NCBI GenBank assembly: GCA_002505455.1
Contig: DAVB01000063.1
Location: 1-6,645, forward strand
DNA from: Euryarchaeota archaeon UBA52
GTDB lineage: Archaea > Thermoplasmatota > Poseidoniia > Poseidoniales > Thalassarchaeaceae
DNA: 6,645 nt
Direction of reading: 5' to 3'
The position numbers and the translations under genes were made by a program. Each line of letters begins with the position of its first letter. Positions within the stretch are counted from its first letter, which is position 1. Shown piece by piece: positions 1 to 6,542 of the stretch. The notes below the pieces were generated by a model that worked only from the letters and a program-made list of their open reading frames with translations, had not been told where the DNA came from and searched no databases.

Positions 1-509
1 TTGTGGGCTATGGAAGAATATCGAAGGGGGTTGCAGAAGTAGCCAGATTGCTAGGAATGAATGTACATATCTTTGACCCCTTTCTCGATGAAGATTCTGT
101 AAAGAACTCTGATGTGGTCATACACGACTCTGTAAAATCTCTTTTTTCATCCTGCACGCACATAAGCATACATTGTGCACTGACTGAATCCACACGTGGA
201 ATGGTAGACTATGATTTAATTCGGCTCATGCCAGATGTTTCCCCCGACGGGATAGTCTGTGGTAGGCATATTGTGAATTGTGCAAGAGGGGGCATATTGA
301 ATGAGTCGGATGTGTACAGAATGCTAGATTCGGGACATATCAGGAGTCTTGGAATAGATGTTTTCGAAAATGAGCCGGAGGGAAATCCTGTTCTATCTTC
401 ACACCCTAACGTGACTTCAACCCCCCACATCGGAGCTGCTACTGCAGAAGCTCAGAAGAGGATAGGGGCGGAAATTGTAGACTTGATCTTGTCCGAGTTT
501 GACTCTTAG
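1..509 (+). CDS. D-isomer-specific 2-hydroxyacid dehydrogenase (phosphoglycerate dehydrogenase-like), C-terminal part
   Basis: NAD-dependent oxidoreductase of the family that includes D-3-phosphoglycerate dehydrogenase (SerA), hydroxypyruvate reductase and D-lactate dehydrogenase. The reading frame (first full codon at base 3) is open through the left edge, so the N-terminal catalytic half is missing; the GTG at base 3 lies inside the Rossmann motif and is not the real start. About 168 residues are visible. In that numbering they show the dinucleotide fold GYGRIS (2-7), an acidic residue ending the second strand (D25 in IFDP), NCARGG with the catalytic Arg (R95), DVFENEP with the catalytic Glu (E124) and PHIGAATAEA with the catalytic His (H142). 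The protein ends soon after, with no ACT domain, so the full length should be near 310-330. Oddities: the third Gly of GxGxxG is Ser, and about 8-10 extra residues precede NCARGG. The stop TAG shares bases with the stop of the convergent valS. Family is secure; the substrate (3-phosphoglycerate or another 2-hydroxyacid) cannot be decided from this part. Confidence 0.9.
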   Translation, partial: VGYGRISKGVAEVARLLGMNVHIFDPFLDEDSVKNSDVVIHDSVKSLFSSCTHISIHCALTESTRGMVDYDLIRLMPDVSPDGIVCGRHIVNCARGGILNESDVYRMLDSGHIRSLGIDVFENEPEGNPVLSSHPNVTSTPHIGAATAEAQKRIGAEIVDLILSEFDS

Positions 510-2959
510 ACGAGTGAATGCATCTTCTGAAGGTCAACAGCATAATCATCCAATTCAGGAGGGATGGGAAAACCTTCGAGAGGGGATTTGAGAGATAGGT
601 TCCTTTCCTTCTTTGCTCTCCATATTTCAGCATTAAACTGCATCATCGATTTTGTGACTGTATCGCTCGAATTGATAGAAAATCCTGGTGATTCTGGATA
701 CTCACTTTCATACATCGTGCTATTGCCATATAGCACACTGGATAAGTGGTGGCAGAACAACGGACACACAGGGGAGAGTATAGCGAGAGAGCCCTCAAGA
801 ACAGTGTGTAAAGTCCATGCAGCGCTAGGATCGCCGTCGTAGAGTCTGTTCTTCGCCATTTCCATCCAATGGCTTGGGAATACTCCTGTTAGGAATGTCT
901 TCACCGCTTGTGTTGCAGAGTAAATATCGATTTCCGACCAATGCCTTTCCGTGCTTTCCCTCATTCTGTCATATTCTGAAAGTATCCACATGTCAGCATT
1001 GGATAGTTTGGCCGGTACGGATTCAGGAGGTTCGAACTGACTGGCGAACCTTGCAACATTGAATATCTTAGTTAGAACTCCGAAATATTTTGATTCGATT
1101 TCCTCGGGGTTAATGTGGAAATCATCTCCGACCTGTGCTTCTGCTGCTTTCCAGAGTCTGAAGCACTCTGAACCTATCTTGTTAGCTCTAAGCTTGACTG
1201 ATTTCCCATCAGGACCTCTTATCTGCCATGATCCTGTTCTCCCTCCAAGGCCACAATCTAGGACTGAATCTGCATCGATTCCGTTGCCCCAAGATTTTGA
1301 CATCTTTCTACCCCATGGGTCCATCCCAAGTCCGTCGATCCAAACGGTCTGAAACGCTGGAGAATCCAGCAAATGAGCGCTCTTGAGCATCGTATAATAG
1401 AGCCATGTCCTAACGATTTCCTTCCCTTGTGGTCTTAATGCAGTAGGAAAGGCCCTCTTGAAATTAGAATCATCCCCCCCGTATCCAGAAACGAACAAAT
1501 TCGAATTTGATGAATCCATCCAGGTATCGAAGACCTTGCCCTCACCAACGAGTTCTCCAAGATCGAGATCCTCATATTCCCCGAGGATTTCCCTTGTCGA
1601 ACGATTTATTGCAACAGAACCTGGTGGAGGAGCCTCACACCATGGCCTGACATATGAGCCACTTGGGGGCACGACGATTGTTTCACCATCCTCGGAATAC
1701 CATATGGGAATCTCGGTGTGGTACCATCGCCTTCTACTGATTGGCCAATCTATGCTTATGCTCTGCATCCAATCGATCAATAATTGCTTGTTACGCTCCG
1801 GTACAAAGCGTACCCTATCTACAAGTTCTTCAAGTCGATCCTGTATGCCTACTTGCTTAACATACCATTCTTTCAACAGTATAATCTCAATGGGATTGCC
1901 GCCTCTCTCGCTGACAGGTATCTCTTGGTCCCGTTCCTCAATCGAGTCGATTTTACCTTCTCTCTCGAGTAGTTCCACAGCCTCATCTCTAGCTTCCATC
2001 ACAGTCATCCCCGAAAGAGGTCCGGAAATGTTCGTCATCCTACCGTCAAGGTCGATGGCTGGATAGGGGTCTAGGGCTAGTTCCCTGAACACCGATACGT
2101 CATTTTGATCACCGTAGCTACACACCATGAGGACTCCTGATCCGAAGTCCATTTTCACTGAGGGGTGTGCCATAATTTCGACTGATTCTTTTCGTCCGTC
2201 CACCGGCATAGGGAGACATATTCTCTTTCCGATCAAGTGAGTGTACCTGTCATCCTCTGGATGAACCAGAACAACACCGCAAGCGCAGATTAATTCGGGT
2301 CTTGTAGTGGATATGATGACTTTCTCCCCATCTTCAGTTAACCATGCGACATGTACCAGTCTGGTTGCTCTTGATACTCTGGTAACCTCAGCATCTGCAA
2401 TGGTTGTCCCCTCGACTGGATCATAGAGATTTGGCCTTAGATCCTCGACAATGTCACCTTTCAATAATAATTCGACAAAGATTGACTGGGTCACAGACCT
2501 GTACTCCGGAGAATCAGTCAGGTACTGCGTATCAAAGTCGCATGAGAGTCCAACTCTTCTCGCGGTTTTACGCATTGCATCGGTATACTCGTCAATTGTA
2601 GTGCGGCATTCGTCAATAAACTCTGCACGATCAAAAGTTCGCATCTTTCGATTGTGTTTTCTCTCAACCGTGAATTCGATATTGATGCCATTCCTGTCGA
2701 CACCCCATGGGAAATACACTTCCTTGCCTAGGAGTCTCTGGCTCCTTGCGATAACGTCTATCATGCTATATTGTGCGACGGCACCAATGTGCCATGTGCC
2801 GCTAGGATAAGGTGGCGGAGTGTCTATTACGAATATCTCCCGCTCAGAAGACGGATTGAAGGAGGAGCGAGATTTGGATGCGGATTTGTCAAGTTGATCT
2901 AGGATCTTATGCTCGAGGTCCACGGACCATCGCTTGTCCTCGAATCGCGTCTCACCCAT
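506..2959 (-). CDS. valS: Valyl-tRNA synthetase (class I, crenarchaeal-like type)
   Basis: Cytoplasmic enzyme that charges tRNA-Val with valine using ATP; 817 residues, complete. Seen in order: the nucleotide-binding strand DTPPPYPSG (46-54) followed by HIGA (57-60) in place of HIGH; PWGVDRNG (84-91); the CP1 editing domain, which hydrolyses mischarged Thr-tRNA, with TTRPEL (218-223) and MDFGSGVLMVCSYGDQNDV (270-288); ISRRRWYHTEIPIWY (407-421); DTWMDSS (478-484); RPQGKEIVRTWLYY (509-522); an intact KMSKS loop (552-556); and a helical anticodon-binding domain (about 650-780). There is no long C-terminal coiled coil of the bacterial kind. TTRPEL, the DTWMDSS block and the TYGD-like editing segment favour ValRS over IleRS or LeuRS. 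The ATG at 2959 is fixed by an in-frame TGA only two codons upstream; no strong Shine-Dalgarno is seen. Oddities: the usual zinc-knuckle cysteines are absent and about 25 residues are inserted after KMSKS (571-595). It is divergent from the RND gene and convergent with the dehydrogenase; with no gap at its 3' end, its terminator must lie inside the neighbour. Confidence 0.95.
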   Translation of the reverse strand: MGETRFEDKRWSVDLEHKILDQLDKSASKSRSSFNPSSEREIFVIDTPPPYPSGTWHIGAVAQYSMIDVIARSQRLLGKEVYFPWGVDRNGINIEFTVERKHNRKMRTFDRAEFIDECRTTIDEYTDAMRKTARRVGLSCDFDTQYLTDSPEYRSVTQSIFVELLLKGDIVEDLRPNLYDPVEGTTIADAEVTRVSRATRLVHVAWLTEDGEKVIISTTRPELICACGVVLVHPEDDRYTHLIGKRICLPMPVDGRKESVEIMAHPSVKMDFGSGVLMVCSYGDQNDVSVFRELALDPYPAIDLDGRMTNISGPLSGMTVMEARDEAVELLEREGKIDSIEERDQEIPVSERGGNPIEIILLKEWYVKQVGIQDRLEELVDRVRFVPERNKQLLIDWMQSISIDWPISRRRWYHTEIPIWYSEDGETIVVPPSGSYVRPWCEAPPPGSVAINRSTREILGEYEDLDLGELVGEGKVFDTWMDSSNSNLFVSGYGGDDSNFKRAFPTALRPQGKEIVRTWLYYTMLKSAHLLDSPAFQTVWIDGLGMDPWGRKMSKSWGNGIDADSVLDCGLGGRTGSWQIRGPDGKSVKLRANKIGSECFRLWKAAEAQVGDDFHINPEEIESKYFGVLTKIFNVARFASQFEPPESVPAKLSNADMWILSEYDRMRESTERHWSEIDIYSATQAVKTFLTGVFPSHWMEMAKNRLYDGDPSAAWTLHTVLEGSLAILSPVCPLFCHHLSSVLYGNSTMYESEYPESPGFSINSSDTVTKSMMQFNAEIWRAKKERNLSLKSPLEGFPIPPELDDYAVDLQKMHSLV

Positions 2960-3021
2960 ATTTCTTCAGCCTCGGGCATAGTACAATGCACTTGACGATT
3001 GTCATTCATCGTCTTTAACGC
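2960..3021. promoter_or_regulatory. Divergent intergenic promoter region between valS and the RND gene
   Basis: These 62 bases (or 119 if the RND protein starts at its internal ATG at 3079) must hold the start signals for both divergent genes. An AT-rich TTTAA stretch at 3014-3018 reads TTAAAG on the minus strand. It lies about 55 bases before the valS ATG and could be an archaeal TATA box for either gene, giving a short leader. A second AT-containing patch (ATAGTACAAT, about 2979-2988) is a weaker candidate for the plus-strand promoter. Neither gene has a clear Shine-Dalgarno, which fits short-leader or leaderless archaeal transcripts. That a promoter lies here follows from gene layout; the box assignments are guesses. 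Confidence 0.45.
2994..3013. repeat. Short inverted repeat GACGAT-N8-ATCGTC, possible operator
   Basis: Perfect 6-base arms (GACGAT at 2994-2999, ATCGTC at 3008-3013) separated by 8 bases sit in the middle of the divergent intergenic region, just before the TTTAA stretch. The symmetry and location fit a site for a dimeric regulator acting on either gene. With only 6-base arms it could also be chance, and no flanking bases extend the symmetry. Confidence 0.3.
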
Positions 3022-6000
3022 GTGAAGATACCCAAAACATCCGTCGTATTGAAGCAGTTACTGCCACGCTCATTGGTCATGGCGACTCGCGAGGCCCTGC
3101 AGCGCGCGAAGAAAGCGTTGGAGGGCGTTTCTGAGAAAGCTGGGTCATTCCGAGGAGGCAGATCGAACAAAAAGGGACTCGGTTTGAGTGGTATAGATAC
3201 TAGCGATATCCTCATCAAAGCCCCAGTGGTAACAGTTGTACTATGTCTAATAGTTACTGGATTTTTCATAATGCACTCTGGGATAAATGATTGCAGGGAT
3301 GGTTACAATCCGTCATGGTGTGATGAAGATGCATCGATGAACGTGAATGGTGACTTGGAAGTTTATCTGCCACAAGGTTCAGACGTCAGTCAGAATCTAT
3401 ACAGAGTTGAAGAAACATGGACAACAAATGTTATGATAATCTATGTCGAGTCTGAAGATTATAACATCACAACCGTTCGAATCCTAGAGGAGATGGATCG
3501 TGTTGAACGAGGTCTCAATACTCATAGAGACGATAATGGCCAGAATGACGATATTATCTACGCATTATCGATATCTACAGTTGTGAAGGAGGTTAATTCC
3601 AGTGCAGGACGCGTCATCAGCTCTTTTGGATCTGGCATAGCGACCGCGATAGGAAACGAAGAGCTTGCTGAATCGATTAATGATACGCTAGCTCAAAATG
3701 AGGATTTCCTGGGTAATTACGACATACCAGACGAGCAGCAACGAGTTGACCAGATTCTAGATGAAATGCCTCAAAACGCCCTTGACAAGCTAGTTCGTGA
3801 CGTGGGTAGAGATTCTAATGGAGATGGTATAAAAGAGGCTGAAAAAGCCGGCTATTGGAATCGCGCTGTAATCATCATAGGTGTTGCAGATGACATGGAT
3901 CGCGATGGGGATGGAGTTGCAGACTCATCGGTCTCGGAACTCATTCAAAGAACTCAGGGCATAATATCCGATATTGCTAACGCCAATAACTGGAATAGCG
4001 AGGAGTCGGACTGTATTGAGGATGCGAATTCAACGGACGGGGAAAGGTGCCTCAATCTCAAAATGACCTTGACTGGACCTGTTCCCCTTACAAACGCCGT
4101 TACCGAGGAGTCATTCAAATTATTCTGGCAGGTTTTCCCCGTAGGGGGTATAGCAGTTGCCCTATCCTTGTTTTTCTTCCATTGCGACCTGCTTCAGACG
4201 GGGAGGATTCGATTTGTTCAAGGGGTTAAGGTCGTAATCATATCTGGTCTCCCCACTCTGTGTTCCGTATTCATTACGATGGGGGTCATCGGATTTACGG
4301 ATTACGAGGTTACGATGACCGTGATTATTGTCGGTCCGATAGTGTTAGCTCTAGGCGTCTCATACGGGCTACACATAACCAACAGTTATGCTGAGTCCAA
4401 AGGTACGCCAAGAGAGAAGATCAGGACCGCCCTCGACTCAACCGGACGGGCTGTTTTACTCTCTGCTATAACTACCATAATTGGATTCATATCTCTGACC
4501 TTCACACCCATGGCTCCCATTCAAACGGTAGGTTGGTGTCTTGCTATGGGCATAGTAATTGTTTACATCATGACTATGCTAATGGTTCCAAATTTAACCA
4601 TGATATTGGACTTGAAGAAACCTTCTCATCCGCCTCCCAGAATTTTCACTGCAAGCGTCGGGGTTCCAACCAAGTGGAGTAAACTAACTCTTGCAGTCTT
4701 CCTGGCATTTGTCCTCGTTTCTGCAGGATATAGCAGGACTAACGTGGAGGAAAACATCGATCTACTCGAGATGGCTCCAGAAACTGTTGCAGCGGTCGAG
4801 AAACTAGGAACTTATTCGGACGAATTTGACGGGGGCCAGCCCGGTTTCCTGCTCGTAGAAGCCGACATATCTGCAAATCCCTCGTTATTCAGCGACCCGG
4901 TTCTACTTGGAGACCCCTATGCCAATCTCGAGGGGATGGAGGAATTAGAGTCCAAGTGTAATCTCGTGGAAAGTACAACTGCACTGTCAGTAGTTTTCCT
5001 GATGAAGGCAATAGCAGTCGGAATCAATGTCTCTGGAACACCGATTGATGATGCAATAGATGATCTTCCTCTTCCCGATCCAATTGATGAGCCCGTCGGC
5101 CAAGTTTCAGATATACTGTTCAATAATAGTCGGAATGGAAATGTATCGTTCTGGGGTGCACTTGACCTTCTTGACGCACAAGAAGCCGGTGGCGTTCAAG
5201 CACAGAATTTCTTAATCTACGTTTTCTACAACAGTCTTTCCCTTGAAATGAGAGAGTTCTTCATCGCTCCAGATTTCCAGTCTAGTCTGATTTACATCGA
5301 TATGCCATTCATGGACGTTCAACGTACGAAGTCAGCAACAGAGCAGATTGATCTCTATGCAAGTCAAGATACGTCAGGGGCATTGACGTCGACTCCTCTT
5401 GTCGGGGTCGCGTCCATCACGATAGAAGTGAATGAGCTGATTGTAGGATCGCAATGGAGTTCCTTGGGATTCGCACTACTGTTTACCGTTATTACACTGG
5501 GTTTAGTATTCAGAGATTTGAGGTTCGCATTACTTACGACGGTCCCAGTGGGATTCACAGTGGGAATGCAATGGTTAGTGATGGACTCTGGCGATGTGTC
5601 ACTATCTCTGGTGACAGTAATGATTGGTTCGATACTTGTTGGCGTTGGTGTCGACTTTTCCATACATATTGCTAATCGAGTAAAGAAGCTAGGAGGCAGT
5701 ATTGAGGCCATAGAAGTGTCATGCGCAAGCACAGGTTTGAGCCTGTTCGAAGCGACGATAGTGACTGCTGCAGGTATGACGTGTGCATACCTGATACCTA
5801 TACCTGCAATCAAGCCATTCATCACAGTGATAATTATTCTCCTGGTGGTCGCTGCCCTTTCTGCGCTTCTTCTGCTTCCTGCGATATACTCATTTTTAGT
5901 AAAATCAGGCATACCACTTACAGGAGGTTCTAACTCGATGATACTGAAGATCTCCGGCGGACGTTCTAAATTAACCGACGACGGCCCCCAGATACCTGTG

Positions 6001-6024
6001 TATGAGGCTAAGGAGGCATGGTGA
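3022..6024 (+). CDS. RND/MMPL/Patched-type 12-helix membrane transporter
   Basis: Predicted exporter of the resistance-nodulation-division superfamily (MMPL or sterol-sensing-domain branch) in the cytoplasmic membrane; substrate unknown. Its 1000 residues show the duplicated RND plan: a basic cytoplasmic N-terminus (1-62), TM1 (about 66-86), a large external domain (88-366), TM2-TM6 (about 367-387, 403-425, 430-452, 476-496, 501-523), TM7 (553-570), a second external domain (571-810), TM8-TM12 (812-830, 835-854, 858-882, 906-926, 932-958) and a hydrophilic tail. Repeat motifs are LGVSYGLHI in TM4 and VGVDFSIHI in TM10; only TM10 keeps the relay aspartate (D878), TM4 having S447. External domain 1 holds two calcium-loop-like stretches (264-272, 293-301), two close cysteine pairs and several N-x-S/T sequons. 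Upstream extension is blocked by TAA at 3016. GTG 3022 is the longest start; ATG 3079 (residue 20, MATREALQ) is an equally good or better start, and neither has a Shine-Dalgarno. The stop overlaps the ATG of the EVE gene. The fold is certain; the cargo (lipid, isoprenoid or drug) is not. Confidence 0.92.
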   Translation: MKIPKTSVVLKQLLPRSLVMATREALQRAKKALEGVSEKAGSFRGGRSNKKGLGLSGIDTSDILIKAPVVTVVLCLIVTGFFIMHSGINDCRDGYNPSWCDEDASMNVNGDLEVYLPQGSDVSQNLYRVEETWTTNVMIIYVESEDYNITTVRILEEMDRVERGLNTHRDDNGQNDDIIYALSISTVVKEVNSSAGRVISSFGSGIATAIGNEELAESINDTLAQNEDFLGNYDIPDEQQRVDQILDEMPQNALDKLVRDVGRDSNGDGIKEAEKAGYWNRAVIIIGVADDMDRDGDGVADSSVSELIQRTQGIISDIANANNWNSEESDCIEDANSTDGERCLNLKMTLTGPVPLTNAVTEESFKLFWQVFPVGGIAVALSLFFFHCDLLQTGRIRFVQGVKVVIISGLPTLCSVFITMGVIGFTDYEVTMTVIIVGPIVLALGVSYGLHITNSYAESKGTPREKIRTALDSTGRAVLLSAITTIIGFISLTFTPMAPIQTVGWCLAMGIVIVYIMTMLMVPNLTMILDLKKPSHPPPRIFTASVGVPTKWSKLTLAVFLAFVLVSAGYSRTNVEENIDLLEMAPETVAAVEKLGTYSDEFDGGQPGFLLVEADISANPSLFSDPVLLGDPYANLEGMEELESKCNLVESTTALSVVFLMKAIAVGINVSGTPIDDAIDDLPLPDPIDEPVGQVSDILFNNSRNGNVSFWGALDLLDAQEAGGVQAQNFLIYVFYNSLSLEMREFFIAPDFQSSLIYIDMPFMDVQRTKSATEQIDLYASQDTSGALTSTPLVGVASITIEVNELIVGSQWSSLGFALLFTVITLGLVFRDLRFALLTTVPVGFTVGMQWLVMDSGDVSLSLVTVMIGSILVGVGVDFSIHIANRVKKLGGSIEAIEVSCASTGLSLFEATIVTAAGMTCAYLIPIPAIKPFITVIIILLVVAALSALLLLPAIYSFLVKSGIPLTGGSNSMILKISGGRSKLTDDGPQIPVYEAKEAW
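6010..6016 (+). promoter_or_regulatory. Shine-Dalgarno AAGGAGG deciding the EVE-gene start
   Basis: This is a near-perfect anti-16S complement inside the last codons of the RND gene. It ends 7 bases before ATG 6024 but only 1 base before ATG 6018, so spacing selects ATG 6024 as the start of the EVE-domain protein. It is the only strong Shine-Dalgarno in front of any gene here, consistent with translation of a second gene on a shared transcript. Confidence 0.75.
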
Positions 6025-6500
6025 TGGCGAGATGGTTGATGAAAAGTGAATTAGACGTATATCCATGGAGTCAACTGGTAAAAGACAATGGAACTCATTG
6101 GGATGGAGTCAGGAATTACCAAGCTAGGAATTTCATGAGGGATTCGATGAAAGTTGGTGATTTGATTCTATACTATCATTCGAACTGTAAACCCCCTCAC
6201 GTTGCAGGGGTTGCCAAGGTGGTCAAGGAAGGCTATCCAGACCACACCTCGTGGGATCCTAATTCGAAATACATGGATGAGAAGTCCACTCCCGAATCGC
6301 CGAGATGGTTCATGGTCGACATTGCTCCCGTGGTGGAGATGGATGCAGTTTCGCTAGACTCTCTCCGACAGAATGGGGATCTCGAGGGCATGGCTCTCCT
6401 AGCCAGGGGGCAGCGACTATCCGTTCAGCCAGTCGATGAAGAGCATTTCAAGATAGTGTGCAAGATGGGTGGTGTCGATCCGACTTCACTAGATCCGTGA
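6024..6500 (+). CDS. EVE-domain protein (PUA-like fold, THYN1-like)
   Basis: Small single-domain protein of 158 residues, essentially the full length of stand-alone EVE proteins. EVE domains belong to the PUA/YTH-like fold and are thought to read modified bases in RNA or DNA; the ligand of this one is unknown. Visible hallmarks, numbered from ATG 6024: WLMKSE (4-9), WDGVRNYQARN (26-36), the YYHSN strand (50-54), VAGVAKVV (60-67), YPD (71-73), W95 followed by VDIAPV (98-103), and RLSVQPV (131-137). These line up with the aromatic pocket and core of the family. The upstream ATG at 6018 would add Met-Val but sits almost on the Shine-Dalgarno, so ATG 6024 is preferred. That ATG overlaps the RND stop as TGATG, implying co-transcription and probably translational coupling. 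Downstream is an AT-rich 42-base spacer (6501-6542) with no convincing hairpin, then a convergent reading frame. Confidence 0.92.
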   Translation: MARWLMKSELDVYPWSQLVKDNGTHWDGVRNYQARNFMRDSMKVGDLILYYHSNCKPPHVAGVAKVVKEGYPDHTSWDPNSKYMDEKSTPESPRWFMVDIAPVVEMDAVSLDSLRQNGDLEGMALLARGQRLSVQPVDEEHFKIVCKMGGVDPTSLDP

Positions 6501-6542
6501 AATAGATATTTGATAATGTCAACATAGTAGTTAGTGGGCGCG

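Noticed and set aside
3..5. GTG at base 3 as a true start of the dehydrogenase
   Set aside because: The frame is open to the edge and the GTG encodes the Val just before GxGxxG, in the middle of the family's normal length.
1458..2066. 202-codon open frame on the plus strand
   Set aside because: It lies wholly antisense to the well-conserved valS and its translation is low-complexity Ser/Pro/Arg-rich, typical of a shadow frame.
2451..2810. 119-codon plus-strand frame opposite the start of valS
   Set aside because: It overlaps the conserved catalytic N-terminus of ValRS on the other strand and has no recognisable motif or ribosome-binding site.
5364..5912. 182-codon open frame on the minus strand
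   Set aside because: It is antisense to the TM8-TM12 region of the RND gene, whose motifs are clear; the translation shows no family-like motifs.
6018..6020. ATG 6018 as the EVE-protein start
   Set aside because: Only 1 base separates it from AAGGAGG; ATG 6024 has normal spacing of 7 and matches the usual N-terminus of the family.
6510..6522. TTGA-N5-TCAA as a possible terminator hairpin after the EVE gene
   Set aside because: The stem is only 4 base pairs, AT-rich and without a following T-run; too weak to call.
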